DNA of 64,000 nucleotides. Origin: Eonycteris spelaea (taxonomy: Eukaryota > Chordata > Mammalia > Chiroptera > Pteropodidae). The notes beneath the pieces were generated by a model. The model did not search any database. It was not told the DNA's origin and saw nothing but the letters and a program-made list of their open reading frames with translations. Location of the stretch: assembly GCA_003508835.1 (NCBI GenBank), contig PUFA01000165.1:248001-312000 (forward strand), written 5' to 3'. This document shows, piece by piece, positions 43,890 through 55,114 of this stretch (the stretch's first letter is position 1; each line of letters begins with the position of its first letter). The position numbers and the translations under genes are program-made.

Positions 43890-44380
43890 CACTTTCTTTT
43901 AGAACCATTAGACCTTTGACAACATTTCCTTATGGGCCATGCTGGGTGGTGACTGCTTACCTTATTTTCTGTACAAGAGCCTGATGAAAATTATACTTCC
44001 TCTTTTTGCCCTCCTTTCTACTGCCCTAATGCTAAAAGAAAAAGGAGCCTAGGTCCTGGGCTTAGTGCATCAATTATGGGAAGGTGGAGGATTGGAAGTT
44101 GGGAGGAGGTTGTTCATAGAGAATCTTCATGTGTCCTATTTAGCAGAGTAGAGATGATATCAAATAAACCTGCTATCAGTATGAATCTCCCTACCCAGTA
44201 CACCAGAAATAGGCCATAATCAATTCTTTGGTGGTTGCATAGAGCAAGCTCAGAAGTAATAATAGTTTTTGAGCTCTTTCTGAAGCTGACAGTACTTCAG
44301 ACACATTGAAGATGGTGTCAGTTTTTAGCTACACTAGCAATTTAATAAGAGCATGCACAAGATAAAGAAAAAGACATAAT
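43890..44380. other. Unassigned sequence
   Basis: No named repeat and no frame of note. Confidence 0.45.
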
Positions 44381-44382
44381 AG

Positions 44383-44605
44383 CTAATGTATACTGAGAGC
44401 TTACTATCTGCCTTGTGCTAGCGTTCGAGCTCTCTTCATTTATTGTCCATTTGGTGATGTTACTAATAGCATCAATTTACAGATGAGGCAACTGAGGCCA
44501 GAGGGAGTGAGGTTTGCCCAAGGCCAATGGGATCAGGAAATGGCAAAGTCCAGAATGTGACTCCAGTGCCTTGTTCTGTAATTCTGGAACACCTCTCAAG
44601 AAATA
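44383..44605 (+). repeat. MIR SINE
   Basis: Sense MIR: tttacagatgaggcaactga (44477), ggtttgcccaaggccaatgg (44511). Confidence 0.85.
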
Positions 44606-44609
44606 GCAC

Positions 44610-45285
44610 CTTAAGTCCTCCCATCGATTTTAATTCAATATTTCGATTTCTGAAATATTACAAAATGAAGAAGCATGTGTCTCAGAGGTGAGGAAATATG
44701 GAAGCTCTCTGCTCTTGCAGGAGCCCCAGGATGGTTTCCATAATTTACCCCCTCCTTTCACAAAGGAAGGAGGTACTGATAGGACGTCTTGGGGGCTGAT
44801 GGCTCAGCACAGTCGGATCCGCCTCTGTTTCTCTCTGAGGCTACCATTCATTTGAACTCTGTCTACCCTGGTAACAAATGCCAGCATTGTAAGTCTCCAC
44901 TGGACTGGATCCTTCCATTCAATGCAGGACTTTCCTCAGGTGACATAATCTGGGGTTCTGTGCCACATCTAAAACCCCAGAAAACCTTGTCTAGGGGCTT
45001 AATCACACTCTCCTTCTCTTTTAATTATTTAGGATCTGACATGCTGACTGAAAATACATCACTCAGAGTGTACATGGTGGTAAGATTAAATATGAGAGAA
45101 AATTCTTTTAATTAATTTTTAATGTGTTCTATAGAACAATTCTTCATACCTACCCACACACTGAAACAGTACTTAAAAGGAAAATTAATGTTCAGGATCT
45201 TAAGGACTTTTAGTCTGGACAGCCCCCTATTTTGGTTACCTTGAGCTACATATCAGGATAGACCAACAATGACATTCATGACATA
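44610..45285. other. Unassigned sequence
   Basis: A 108-codon frame (44789-45115) without domain. No named repeat. Confidence 0.45.
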
Positions 45286-45289
45286 GATG

Positions 45290-45425
45290 TAAGGTGACCA
45301 TATGTCCTGATTTTATTGGGCAATCTCAATTTATGTCTATTGTCCAAAGGTACTTATTAATAGTGCCCTCTTTTATTCCCCAAAGTGTTCCAGTTTAGAT
45401 AATAAATTATATGATTTCCTGACTC
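45290..45425. mobile_element. DNA-transposon MITE, hAT-like
   Basis: aaggtgaccatatgtcctga (45291), ctcttttattccccaaagtg (45369) and aataaattatatgatttcct (45401) match a common MITE that begins ggtgaccat and ends atggtcacc. Name not certain. Confidence 0.55.
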
Positions 45426-45849
45426 CCCTCCCTTGCCAATCACATGATAGACATCACTAGCTAATCACATCACCCTGTCCTTGCTGATTCCACATGCATC
45501 CTCCAAGGCATTATTAACACAACGCTCCAGGCAGCCACTGCAAGCGATAAAATTTGGTGTCAGGATGAACTCTATTTTTCTTTTCTGAGAAAGCAGTTTA
45601 TGTAAGAGCCTTATATTTTTATTTCATCTTTAGCTTTAAACCACTTTTCCATTTAGGCTCTTAATTTTGTGCCATTGTTTTTTATGGGAGCACTGTTGTC
45701 ATTTTGTGTGGGGCAATTTGCTGTGGGTGACTGTCTCAAGCATTATAGGACATTTAAAATAGTTGATATCTCTGACCCCATGGGCATTAAATGCCAGTCG
45801 CACTTTCTCCTTCAGCCTCAAGCCTGGTCATTGTGACACACAAAAATGC

Positions 45850-46330
45850 AATCTCCTTACCATATTTCCAGAACATCTTCAGGGAAGCACTACTCCCCTG
45901 AGTTGGAAATAAATGCAAGTATTAAGAACTATACTAACCCAAAGACTGTTGTTTTTATTATCTGTGTTGTAAAGAACCCTTTCCCACCATCCTTCCCAAT
46001 AAATAAGTGGCTTAAACAACAATTGGATTTTAAAAATTTCTCAGTTTTGCAATTTTGGCAGGGTATGATGGGGCATCTCAACTGGAGCAAGAGACTCTTC
46101 TAAGAAAATTCACTCACACAGCAGACAGGTTGGTGTGGCTGTCAGCTGCAAGCCCAGGTGGGCTCCAGCTAGGGCCTCAGTTCTCCTTCCTGTGGGCCTC
46201 CCCACAAGGCCACCTGTTCTTCTTCATAGCATGGTGGCTAGTTTTCAAAAAGCGAGGAGTGGAAGCTGCCAGTTCTCTTGAAGGTTAGGCCTAGGACAGG
46301 CACATAGTTACTTCTTCCGCATTGTATTTT
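45850..46330 (-). mobile_element. Old MLT1-like LTR
   Basis: ataagtggcttaaacaacaa (46003) and aatttctcagttttgcaatt (46036), then gggcctccccacaaggccac (46193), follow the order of antisense MaLR LTRs. Diverged and partial. Confidence 0.55.
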
Positions 46331-46764
46331 AAACAGTTGAAAGCCCATGCCAGATTCAGGAGATGAAGAAAATGGACCCCATTTCTCAGTGGGAGAAAAG
46401 ACAAAGAATTTTAATTCACACATTTCTTCATATTATCTCATGCTGAGAATCATAATCTTAAAAAATAAAATGGGCAGATCTCACGAATCCCCTACTTTAC
46501 ATGTGGTGAATTTGAGGCTCATAGAGTTGGTACAGTTGTCCATAGCAGTTAGGTGGTTCATAAGCCATGGACTTAGAACAGAAAAAGGTTATGGCAAGTT
46601 CTGGTACATTCCTCAATCTTCTTGGAACCAGTGTAGTGAAAACCAAATCAGGCTGAGTCAAGGGCATCACTCTGATGAGGACCCATTTTTTAGCTCCTTG
46701 TGGACACAGCCCTTTGCTGTGTTAGACACAGTGGTGTCTAACTGGGTTCATGCATAGTTCCAGA

Positions 46765-47330
46765 GCCTCTTCTTTTGTTCATTCATCAGATGTTTATTGA
46801 GCATCACTAAGGGCCAGACACTGTGTGAGACTGGGGATTGGCAAAGTAAATGAGACAGAAATGGCCCTGGTGTCCTCACAGTCTCAAGGGAAGATGACAA
46901 AATTTAATCACACATACCAAAGGACAGCTACAGCTATGAAGAGAGTGAACAGGGTGCTATGAGAATGCATAAGAGGTGAGCTGACCTACAAGGCATAAGA
47001 GAAGGTATCCCCTAGAAAATGATACTCCAGCTAAGATCTGAATGACACGGAACAAATAAGGAGGAAAAGAGAGAGGGGCAGGGTACCACATTCCATGGTG
47101 GGGGGCTGCAAGGAACTAAAGGAAGCCATGTGGCTGGATCACAGAGACAGCTGTGGAGGAAGGAAGGGACTGGAGAGGGCAGGACCTTGTAAGCCAATGA
47201 AAGATGCTCTCCTGCTTGTTATTCTTGTGTGTTATTCTGAGAACAATGGGAAAAATCTTGTTTTGGAAAGATTGTTCCAGCTGTAGCTTGGAGAATGGAT
47301 TAGAGGAGCAGGAGTGCATTTGGGGGAAAT
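46765..47330 (-). mobile_element. L2-type LINE
   Basis: catcagatgtttattgagca (46785), gggccagacactgtgtgaga (46811), ggaccttgtaagccaatgaa (47181) and tggagaatggattagaggag (47289). These run in antisense order, as in the element at 30050-31740. Confidence 0.65.
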
Positions 47331-47334
47331 GAAT

Positions 47335-47960
47335 CCTCGGTCCCTGCTGAAAAAGTACCCAGAGACAATGTAAACATGCTGTCCTTATGGCTACTGTCCA
47401 GAATAATGACCACCTACCTTACTTCTGCCCTCTATTTGAGTTGTGATGATGGAGATGGTGACTCTGCTCTGTGACGCTAGCAGAAGCTCTTCCATTCCCA
47501 GGATGTTGCACTTATTAACATGGTCTAAGATGAAGGGCCGGGATGAGGTTGAGATGAATGAGGTGCCCAGGCAGTAAAATTTAATGAGGCATGCATTCAT
47601 GGTTTTCATCGTACAATCCTGAATGAGTACTTCCTTACATTTTTTTTTTTTTTTTTTTTTGCCCTAGACACCTCCCTTACCTTTCCCTAGTCCTGGCCCT
47701 GACGATAGGGTTTATATCCAGACTCACATTGTGCGGGCAGAAAGGGGAGAAGGGAGAAGGGGAGCAGCCTCTTCCTAGGAAGAGCATGACCTATAGTTGG
47801 ACATATCACTTCCCACACATCTCATTGGCCAGAATAGAGTCTTTGGCAAGTGTAGCTGCCAGGGAAGCTGCACGTGTCATCTCAATCCTGGGCAGCCATG
47901 AGCACAGCTAATAATTTGGAGTTCTGTAACTACAGAAGAGAAAACAGTACTGCAGCATAC
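47335..47960. other. Unassigned sequence with a 22-T run
   Basis: A T homopolymer at about 47639-47660 breaks otherwise ordinary unique sequence. No exon called. Confidence 0.5.
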
Positions 47961-47964
47961 AGTC

Positions 47965-48175
47965 AGACTAGAGAGGCTTTACAGCATAGTGGTTAGGAAG
48001 AGGAGGTGAGCTTCGAGGCTGTACAGGCTGGGTTCATATTGCAGTCCTGCCAGCTCCTGGCTGAGTGGCCTTGTGAAGTCATAGTTCCAAACCCCACCTC
48101 TTCATCTGTAAAATGAGAATTGCGATAGCATTTATTGCACAGAGTACTAAGAAAAGTTGCCTCTGGTTAGTAGAC
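47965..48175 (-). repeat. MIR SINE
   Basis: Antisense MIR starting agcatagtggttaggaagag (47983) and reaching ctcttcatctgtaaaatgag (48098). Confidence 0.85.
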
Positions 48176-48234
48176 GTTGACCAGATTCGAAAGCACAGGC
48201 CAGGAGAAAACCAGTAGGTCATCTAGTCAGCTTC

Positions 48235-48305
48235 CTCACTTTAAACATGAGGACATTGGGGCTCAGAGAGATTCAGGACTTGCCAAGATTACCATGAATG
48301 GAGGT
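48235..48305 (+). repeat. MIR fragment
   Basis: Only the core end is visible: aaacatgaggacattggggc (48243), tcagagagattcaggacttg. Confidence 0.55.
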
Positions 48306-48309
48306 TGGG

Positions 48310-49190
48310 GTGATGGACCCAAAGCTCCAGGGGAACCCCATTTTCCTAAATGCCCACTTCTTGGCTATTTCTGCATGGAGCAGCCCCGTAAATCCATTCT
48401 ACAGGACAGGGTGCTCTCACAGACAGCACTCCTGTGGGAAATGAGTGGGCTTTCTCTCCGCTTAGAGGTGGGCATGGAGACTCGGTAGAATGGGCTGAGG
48501 TGGGTGGTGGACACTTGGAAACCTCTAGGCTCCAGCTGAATTCAGAGGTAGCTCTTCCTCTTCTTCCACTCCCCCATCCCCTCTCCATTTCCTGATTCCT
48601 TCCCTCCCTTCACCTATTGTTCTCCTCCCTTTCTTTTCTCCTCTTCCCTCCTCCCTTTTTTCTTCTCTTACTCCATCTCCTCTCCCTTTCCTTCCTTCCC
48701 CCTCCTTTCTCTTCCCTCTTCATGATTTTCTCATTTTTGCTCCTCTCCGCCTTGTGCCCCTTGTCCCTTCCTGGCATTGGTGACACCTGAGGAATGGCTC
48801 ATGATAGAAATCCTCCAATTCAGTATTTTAAGCAAAAAGGGTCATGTGATTCCTACACTGTAGATTCTGGCATGTTTGGAGGCCTGGCAGGTGGTGACTG
48901 CTCCCTGCCTCCTCGCCCAGCATCCTAGACCACAGGATCTGCTTGTCACAGGGCCCCGGCACAGGCCTCAGGTTTTCCATGGGCCCCTTCTCTGGGCAGC
49001 CCTCCCCTCCTTTTTCCTCATCACCCCTTCCATTTCTTCCCATTCCTTTTCCTCTCTCCATCCTTCACCTCTCTCCCAGAACCTCTCTGATGAGAAGTTT
49101 GGCATAAGGAAACCCAAGATGTTGAAGAACTGGGGATTTTAATCCAGGCTCTATCTTGGGTCTTTGCATTCTTTTTTTCCCCCCTCTTTA
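48310..49190. other. Unassigned sequence with pyrimidine-rich patches
   Basis: C/T-rich blocks at 48540-48725 and 49000-49080. Short frames overlap on both strands without signatures. Confidence 0.45.
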
Positions 49191-49194
49191 ATCT

Positions 49195-49450
49195 CCCCAC
49201 CCTACTTCCACCCCTGACCTATGGATGTTGCCATTTCCCCTTAAGAACTGGATCTCTGAAGGCGGGCATCTCCTCCCACATGCTAGCGGTGTGCACTGGG
49301 GGCCTGGGGCCCCCACCGCACTCGGGGGACCTGGTGCACTTGAGGGTGGGGACTGGCACACCTGGGGCATGGTCCGTGGCTCCACCTTGGGCACAAACCC
49401 AAGGCCTTCTGCATGTAAAGCAGACATGCTAACCACTACACTATGGAGCC
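49195..49450 (-). mobile_element. tRNA-Val-like SINE or tRNA-derived unit
   Basis: Minus-strand positions 49450-49377 form a tRNA-Val-like head. It has a 7-bp acceptor stem (ggctcca with tggagcc), an A-box like tagtgtagtgg, and an anticodon stem tctgc/gcaga with loop tttacat giving anticodon TAC. The T-arm is altered (loop tttgtg, no TTC), so polymerase III B-box function and tRNA function are doubtful. About 180 bp of GC-rich unrelated sequence follows in the SINE direction (49376-49195), ending in an A/G-rich stretch. It could be a SINE or a plain tRNA pseudogene. Confidence 0.55.
49377..49450 (-). pseudogene. tRNA-Val(TAC)-like, degenerate
   Basis: 74 bases fold as a cloverleaf with a full acceptor stem, D-arm (gtg/cat) and anticodon arm, but the T-arm has 7 stem pairs and a 6-base loop and lacks the conserved TTCRA. 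I would not expect tRNAscan-SE to score it as a functional gene. Confidence 0.6.
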
Positions 49451-49603
49451 ACCCCCTTCTTTGTGTTCTTTGAGTGAGTAAATATTACAAATTATTTCTG
49501 GATTTTGCTTTGCATGCAGCCTTCTGGGGGAGAGAACCTGGTTTAAATAGGAAGATTCCCCTCCCTTCTTCCCTACATCTACCTCCTCCTTCCTTATGGG
49601 TAT

Positions 49604-49755
49604 CTTCCTTCTCTTCCTTCCTTCCTTCCTTCCTTCCTTCCTTCCTTCCTTCCTTCCTCCCTCCCTCCCTCCCACCCTCCCTCCCTCCCTCCCTCCCTCC
49701 CTCCCTCCCTTCCTTCCTTCCTTCCTTCCTTCCTTCCTTCCTTCCTTCCTTCCTT
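49604..49755. repeat. Long polypyrimidine tract, (CTTC)n/(CCCT)n
   Basis: About 150 bases of almost pure C/T with one A near 49674. The order is CTTC units, then CCCT units, then CTTC units again, a mirror-like layout. Spurious Pro/Ser/Leu- and Arg/Glu/Gly-rich frames on both strands arise from it. Confidence 0.95.
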
Positions 49756-49904
49756 GCTTTTTCCTTTTCTTCCTTCTTTCCTTTCTTCTTCCTTTCCTTT
49801 CTCTCTTTCACTGCTCCCTCCCCATTCTCTCTTTCTATCTTCTTTCCAGTAGATCAACTTGCTTGCCTTTTTAGTTTCCTTTTTTCTTCTTTTCAAACAT
49901 AATA

Positions 49905-49992
49905 GAATACTAGCAAACATTGCACAGCATGCACTGTGATAAGCACCTTAAGTGTATTAATACATCTAACTTTCTTAAGCATCCTAGAAAGT
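49905..49992 (+). repeat. MIR 5' fragment
   Basis: ctagcaaacattgcacagca (49910), gataagcaccttaagtgtat (49938), a 5' MIR block with no 3' half. Confidence 0.5.
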
Positions 49993-49994
49993 GG

Positions 49995-51885
49995 ATAATT
50001 TAGCAGCTTATTACATCAGCAAGACCCAGCTTCTTTCCATCTTTCTGCTTTGCCACCCTTAATATGTTGATTTCCTTCTTCTCATAGTCAAAAAGTGCCT
50101 TGCCATAGCTCCAGGAAGCTTATGTAGACATGATAACAGCCAGTAGAATAAGAGGACAGGGCTCTTCCTGCATATTTCTTTTCGTTTATCTGATGCCCAT
50201 CAGCAGACTTCCCTCATCACATCTCATCAGCCTGAATTGAATCATAAGTCCATGCTTACACTGATCTCTGGCAAGAAAATGAAACCACCATAAGTAGTTT
50301 AGATAAATCATGGCCCACTCTTTCCTGCTAAGGCTCAGATCTGCTTCAGTGAGTGCCAGCCCTTCAGGAGAAAGGTGAAAACCAGAACACAGACTTAGAG
50401 CCAAGGAAATGGGACAGGAGTCGAAATAAGCATCAGCAATATCTTCTCCACTAAGGATCTTATGGATATTTAGGAAAAGCATCTATTTGCCAGGCTGAAT
50501 GTCTCCTTTTGAGGGCAGCCTGGTCATATTGTATGGTATTGATATGGATGACCCAAGGGCACTTGTGGCATAAGAAGTATATATTTGGTCTTTATCTTCT
50601 ATTGTATACTAATGACTGTTGGTTGGGGGCCCCTAGGTAGCTTCAGCATGAGGGCTGGGAGCCAGAAAGACCAAGGCATGGTTAGAGGGTTGGAACTTTC
50701 AGTCCCATTCCCGACCTTCAGAGAGGAGAGAGGGACTGGAGAGTGGGTTCAATTACAAACAATTTAACCAATTATGCCTATGGAAACCTCATAAGTGACC
50801 CTACATTTCGAGAGTTTCTAAGTTGGTGAACATATCTAGTGGCTATAGGGTGACTTACCTGGAGAGGGCATGGAAGCACTGTGTACTCCCGATACCTTGG
50901 CCTATGAGCCTCTTCCATCTGGCTCTTCCTGAGTTGCATCCTTTATAATAAGCTGGCAATAGTAAGTAAAGGATTTTCTGAGTTCTATGAGTCATTCTGA
51001 GCAATTAACAAATCTGATCAGGGAGTTACTGGAACCCCTTGAATTTATAACTGGTCAATCAGAAGCACCAGTGATGACCTGGGACTTGTGACTGGCATCT
51101 GAAGTGGGGTCAGTCTTGTGGGACTGAGCCCTTAACTTGTAAGATGTGACACTAACTCTAGATAGATGGTGTCAGAACTGAATTGTAGGGCATCCAGTTT
51201 GTGTGGGAGAGTTAGAGAAGTGGTGTTAGAAAAGGCCCACACATTTGGCATCAGAAATATTGTGAGTAAAAACTGCACAGAGAACTTCCATTGCTTCTGT
51301 GTGCCCAGCATCTCCTTTTTGGAAGAAAATGGTCCCTCTCCCTCTTAGCAGGACTATCAGTGACAGAATCTTAGAAATAGCATGCGACCCAGAACTGCCA
51401 GAGTACCAATCAGCCAAAAAAGAGCATGCTTATTTCCTAACGGGCCACAGGGGAAGGCTTCGAGTGCTTAGCTTGAGCCGCTGGGAAGAGCCTGAGTCCA
51501 ATGTGTTCCATCTTCATCATGGGAGCTGTGATTAGTGGAGATAACGCAGAAGCCTGCCAACAGCTGCTGGGACAGATGAACTTCTCAATTAATATGTGAT
51601 GACTGAATGTCTTTTTAAAGTCCATCTTGGTGGGAGCCAGAGGCCTGGACTAAAGACATTACCTGATCTCCTGCCCCTCTTTGTATCCTTGCAAGTCTCA
51701 AATTTATCTAAGAGCCAATAACCAACAATAAAAACAGAGCCTAGATTTTGAAATGTTTTGAGATGTTTGACCAAGGAATTCTTTTCTGCGAAAGCATTTG
51801 CGCTTTCATTTTTGTTTATCTGCTCAGGGCTTAATAGTTTGGAAGACAAAGTCAGACAAGTTCTGGGAGGCACGTGAGTATGATA
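49995..51885. other. Unassigned unique sequence
   Basis: Nearly 1.9 kb without a repeat I can name. Short frames (for example 50482-50186 minus, 51299-51535 plus) lack signatures. 51700-51850 has a repeat-free AT-rich block that may be conserved, at low confidence. Confidence 0.4.
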
Positions 51886-51889
51886 TTTA

Positions 51890-52108
51890 AGCACTTGGTC
51901 TGAGAATGCGACGGCCTGGGTTCCAATCCTGGTTCTGCTTGTTGCTGGCTGGGGGACCCTGGCAGCTTTTTGCCTTAGTTTCCTCTTCTATAAAATGGGA
52001 ATGATGGAAAAGGTATCTGTCTTATAGGGAAGCCATGAGGATTAAACAAATTAATAAATATCCAGTGCTGAGGACAGTGCCTGGCACACAGTAAGCTCTA
52101 TGACTCGG
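51890..52108 (-). repeat. MIR SINE, near complete
   Basis: gcacttggtctgagaatgcg (51890), ttgccttagtttcctcttct (51969), cagtgcctggcacacagtaa (52075), antisense. Confidence 0.9.
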
Positions 52109-52124
52109 ATATATGCTCTTAGAC

Positions 52125-52246
52125 AGCTCCTTAACCTTAACATTGTGCCTAGGTTTCTGAACTCAGGAATGCAGCAAGAGTTAAATGAGGTAATGTGTGA
52201 AAAGCAGTGAAAAGCTATTGGCACATGGTAGGTACTGATCAAGGGC
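52125..52246 (-). repeat. MIR fragment
   Basis: Antisense MIR: cagctccttaaccttaacat (52124), gcaagagttaaatgaggtaa (52172), ttggcacatggtaggtactg. Confidence 0.75.
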
Positions 52247-52253
52247 CAGAGTT

Positions 52254-52787
52254 TGCCACCCCAAAATGTGCCTTTTGGGACTTGATTATCTTAAGTTAGT
52301 TATTTTTCAAGAAGGAAAGACAAGAAGAGACTTTACTTCCCTGTTTCCTGCCTAAAAAAATTCAGACGGAAGAACCTGCTTCAGGAAGGCAGCCTTGGCA
52401 TATTCACCTCCATATACACCAATTAAGTGTGACAGAGGAGGGGATCCGAGAATGTCTGTTTGCACAATTCTCCTCTGTGTCCTATTGTTTCTGGGTTGTC
52501 CAGCATGAATTCATTTACCATGTGTTTGCTCTTTCTCATTAACTTGTGAATTGCCTGCTTTGCCTTTGAAATCCCAGACCCCTGCATCCCTCTCCTTAGT
52601 CCAGAAGAGCATACAAGCCTCAACTGCCTAATGTGTCCTCAGGTCTCATATTCTTTGGAACCCCCATAAGTGCATATGCAATAACTTAGATCATTTTCTC
52701 CTGTTAATCTGTTTCATGTCAATTTGATTATTAGTCCAGTTAGAAGAAGTTAGAAAGGTGAGAAGAAAATTATTTTTCCACCCCACA
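52254..52787 (+). mobile_element. ERV1-type solo LTR
   Basis: About 534 bp bounded by tg...ca. The 3' part has tgcatatgcaataacttaga-type text (52672), ttctcctgttaatctgtttc (52696) and caatttgattattagtccag (52720), then a pyrimidine-rich end (atttttccaccccaca). This matches the U5-end style of gammaretrovirus-like LTRs. The flanking 4-mers do not match. No viral genes. Confidence 0.7.
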
Positions 52788-52789
52788 CT

Positions 52790-53500
52790 GAGTGAAATAG
52801 ACAAAGGCAAGAGAGTTTAGGGGTCACTGATGTAAGAATAACAAGGTCCTGGTGCTACAGATTTACCTCTTCACCTTTTTTTAAGCACCTTTACAAAGCA
52901 GACCCATCCTTTTCCCAAGTGACTTCTCTTTCCCCTTAGTGGGCTGTTTGCTTAAAGGGTATAGGCTGAGTATTCACATGACAGCATGCCATTAAAAATC
53001 TCTTTGCATAGCTGTAATGCATGAGAGACATTGTGGTAACTTTGGTGGGGAGGAACTGATTTTGAAAAGAAGAGGAAACAGTGCTTTTATTCTTGTTGAA
53101 TGAAAAAATACTTCCAAGGCTCTGATGTCAAATTGTTTTCTCACTTTCCCCCTCAGAAATTTACCAGAGACCCTGGCAATGAACCATTCTCTCTGACTAA
53201 TTGTTCTGGTGGAGATGTCTCCTATTTGACTTGCATTTAAACTGTGGCTCGCGTCAAGAGGAAGCACATTGATCTGTGAGGGTTTGTGCTTTTCTGTCCT
53301 AGATCATCTGCTTTGGGTGAAGGGAGCAGTCTTCATTTCATCCAAGGTCTCCCTTAGAGACACAGAGACAGAGAAGGAAATCCCCTCTGGCTGGTTCTTT
53401 GGAGGAAGTGTGAGGCGCTGCTTCCCTGGAAAGTTTGCCGCTTCCATCTGAGTACAGCCTGCCCTCCTGGTGGGAGAGATGGGCACTTTTTCTGCTTAGC
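52790..53500. other. Unassigned sequence
   Basis: A repeat-free block at 53040-53240 (tgaatgaaaaaatacttcca) may be conserved. No exon or named repeat. Confidence 0.4.
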
Positions 53501-53504
53501 AGAA

Positions 53505-53750
53505 TGCTGGCTAGCAGGCTCGCCTAAGGGTTATCTAATTCTTTAGGGTACAGGCTAAATCTGCTGCCACCTGTTTCTGTAAATAAAGTCCTGTTGGCAC
53601 ACAGCCAGACCCATTCATTTACATACTGTCTATGCTAATTTCACGTTATGACAAGGCAGAGTAGAGTTGTTGCGAAAGAGACCATATGGCCCACAACACT
53701 GAAATTATTTACTGTCTGTCCCTTTATATAGCAGGTTAGCTCACCCGTGT
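53505..53750. mobile_element. hAT-like MITE (A)
   Basis: ctgtaaataaagtcctgttg (53577), ggcacacagccagacccatt (53596), agagaccatatggcccacaa (53677) and ttatttactgtctgtccctt (53705) match a widespread hAT non-autonomous family. Orientation relative to the consensus is reversed, so strand is left open. Confidence 0.7.
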
Positions 53751-54578
53751 TCTAGGAGAACATAGTGTTGTTCGATTTACTACTGATTTGGGCCCAGACT
53801 TTGGAAAGTGTGATGCTAATTTGTGAAAGATTGATAACTTGCAAATGATTTTGGTATAGTAGTCATGAAAATGACTTCTGTACAAGATAAAAGATACCCC
53901 CAATGAATATGATTTTATTAATCTGTAGGACATTCATCATTTCCCAGTATAAACTTGCAGTCTTATTCCAACCTTTTTTCTGTCCTCCACTGTGTTGACT
54001 TCAGTCTCTCCCATAGCCTTTGAACCAGCTTTTGCATCCTGCTGGTTCCCTCACTAATAGGTTAGAGAAATCCTTGCCACATGCTCGTTTTCTATTTGTG
54101 TGAGAGTCATGTTCATAACTTTTTGGAAATTATTCTTTTATACACACAATGAGGGCATTGGACCAGATCAGCGGTTAACAAGCTGTGCTCTGGGTAACGC
54201 CAGCTGCCTCAGAAGTCCCTTAATGGGCACTAAAGAGATACGAGAGGAGGCAGGTCAGGCTTCCCTGCCGCTTCACCAGCCCCAGAGCAGCACCATTTAA
54301 AAACCTGCCTTATATTTTGTGTCTTCAAACATAAAATCTCTTGAGGAAAGAAAAAGCATTTGCCATACACACAAAAAATGAGTGTTGCAAGCACTGGATG
54401 AGGTGATGGGAAGTTTTCAAGTTCCTGAGAACTATGTGTGGAGTAGACAGGACTGTGCTGCCCTGGTAGCTGCTGGAGGCTGTGCACCCCTGGGCTGGGT
54501 TTGTACCAGGCTTCTGTGCTGCCTGTGCCTGCTGGAATGCACTATATCTATGCTCCTTCGGAGGAGAACCAGGCTTTC

Positions 54579-54620
54579 ATGTTACGACAAGGCAGAGTAG
54601 AGTTGTTGTAATAGAGAGTT
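54579..54620. mobile_element. Short fragment matching the hAT-like MITE at 53505
   Basis: gacaaggcagagtagagttg at 54586 is identical to the text at 53650, including differences from the expected consensus. Only about 40 bp are shared. Confidence 0.6.
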
Positions 54621-54816
54621 AACTGGAGTTGTACAAAGCGTGGTCTGTGGTGCCCAATTATTGACATTTCTCATGAGAACATTCCAGAAGCCAGAGGTCT
54701 TCAAGAACTCTAGAAAACTGCAGGGCTCACCAAGCATGGGGAGGGTGTCTAGGACTCTCCCTGTGGACCTGCGGGGGGAGAGGCGAGGTTGGGGGAGGAG
54801 AAGAAAGTGGTCAGGG

Positions 54817-54818
<2 letters not shown>

Positions 54819-54854
<36 letters not shown>

Positions 54855-54876
54855 ATGCGCGTGCACGCGTGCGCAC
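54819..54876. repeat. (GT)n and alternating GC/GT, Z-DNA-prone
   Basis: (GT)n to about 54853 then gcatgcgcgtgcacgcgtgc and gcac, a continuous purine-pyrimidine alternation. Confidence 0.95.
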
Positions 54877-55114
54877 TTCCTCTTTTTTTGGGGCTGATTA
54901 TTAACTGCAGCTCTAGAACAGGGGAGAGTTGGAAAGCTCAGTTCTGCCACTGCCTTTCTGGCAGCAAGCCCGCCTTCTCCTTGGCTCTCTGGAGCTTCCT
55001 GAGAGCCCGGCATAGGAAGAATAACTTCAAGCAGTTTTTGGAGTTCAAGCTATGCTTGTTGGTATTAGGTTGGGTCAGATGACCCTATTGTATGGGCCTT
55101 TTCATTCTCACCAG

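Noticed and set aside
49377..49450. Possible functional tRNA-Val gene
   Set aside because: The T-arm lacks the conserved TTCRA and has an abnormal loop size, so a functional gene is unlikely.
49474..49920. Long Ser/Pro/Leu-rich and Arg/Glu/Gly-rich frames
   Set aside because: Direct translations of the polypyrimidine/polypurine microsatellite.
52250..52791. 4-bp target-site duplication for the ERV1-type LTR
   Set aside because: The flanks (agtt and ctga) do not match, so I do not claim one.
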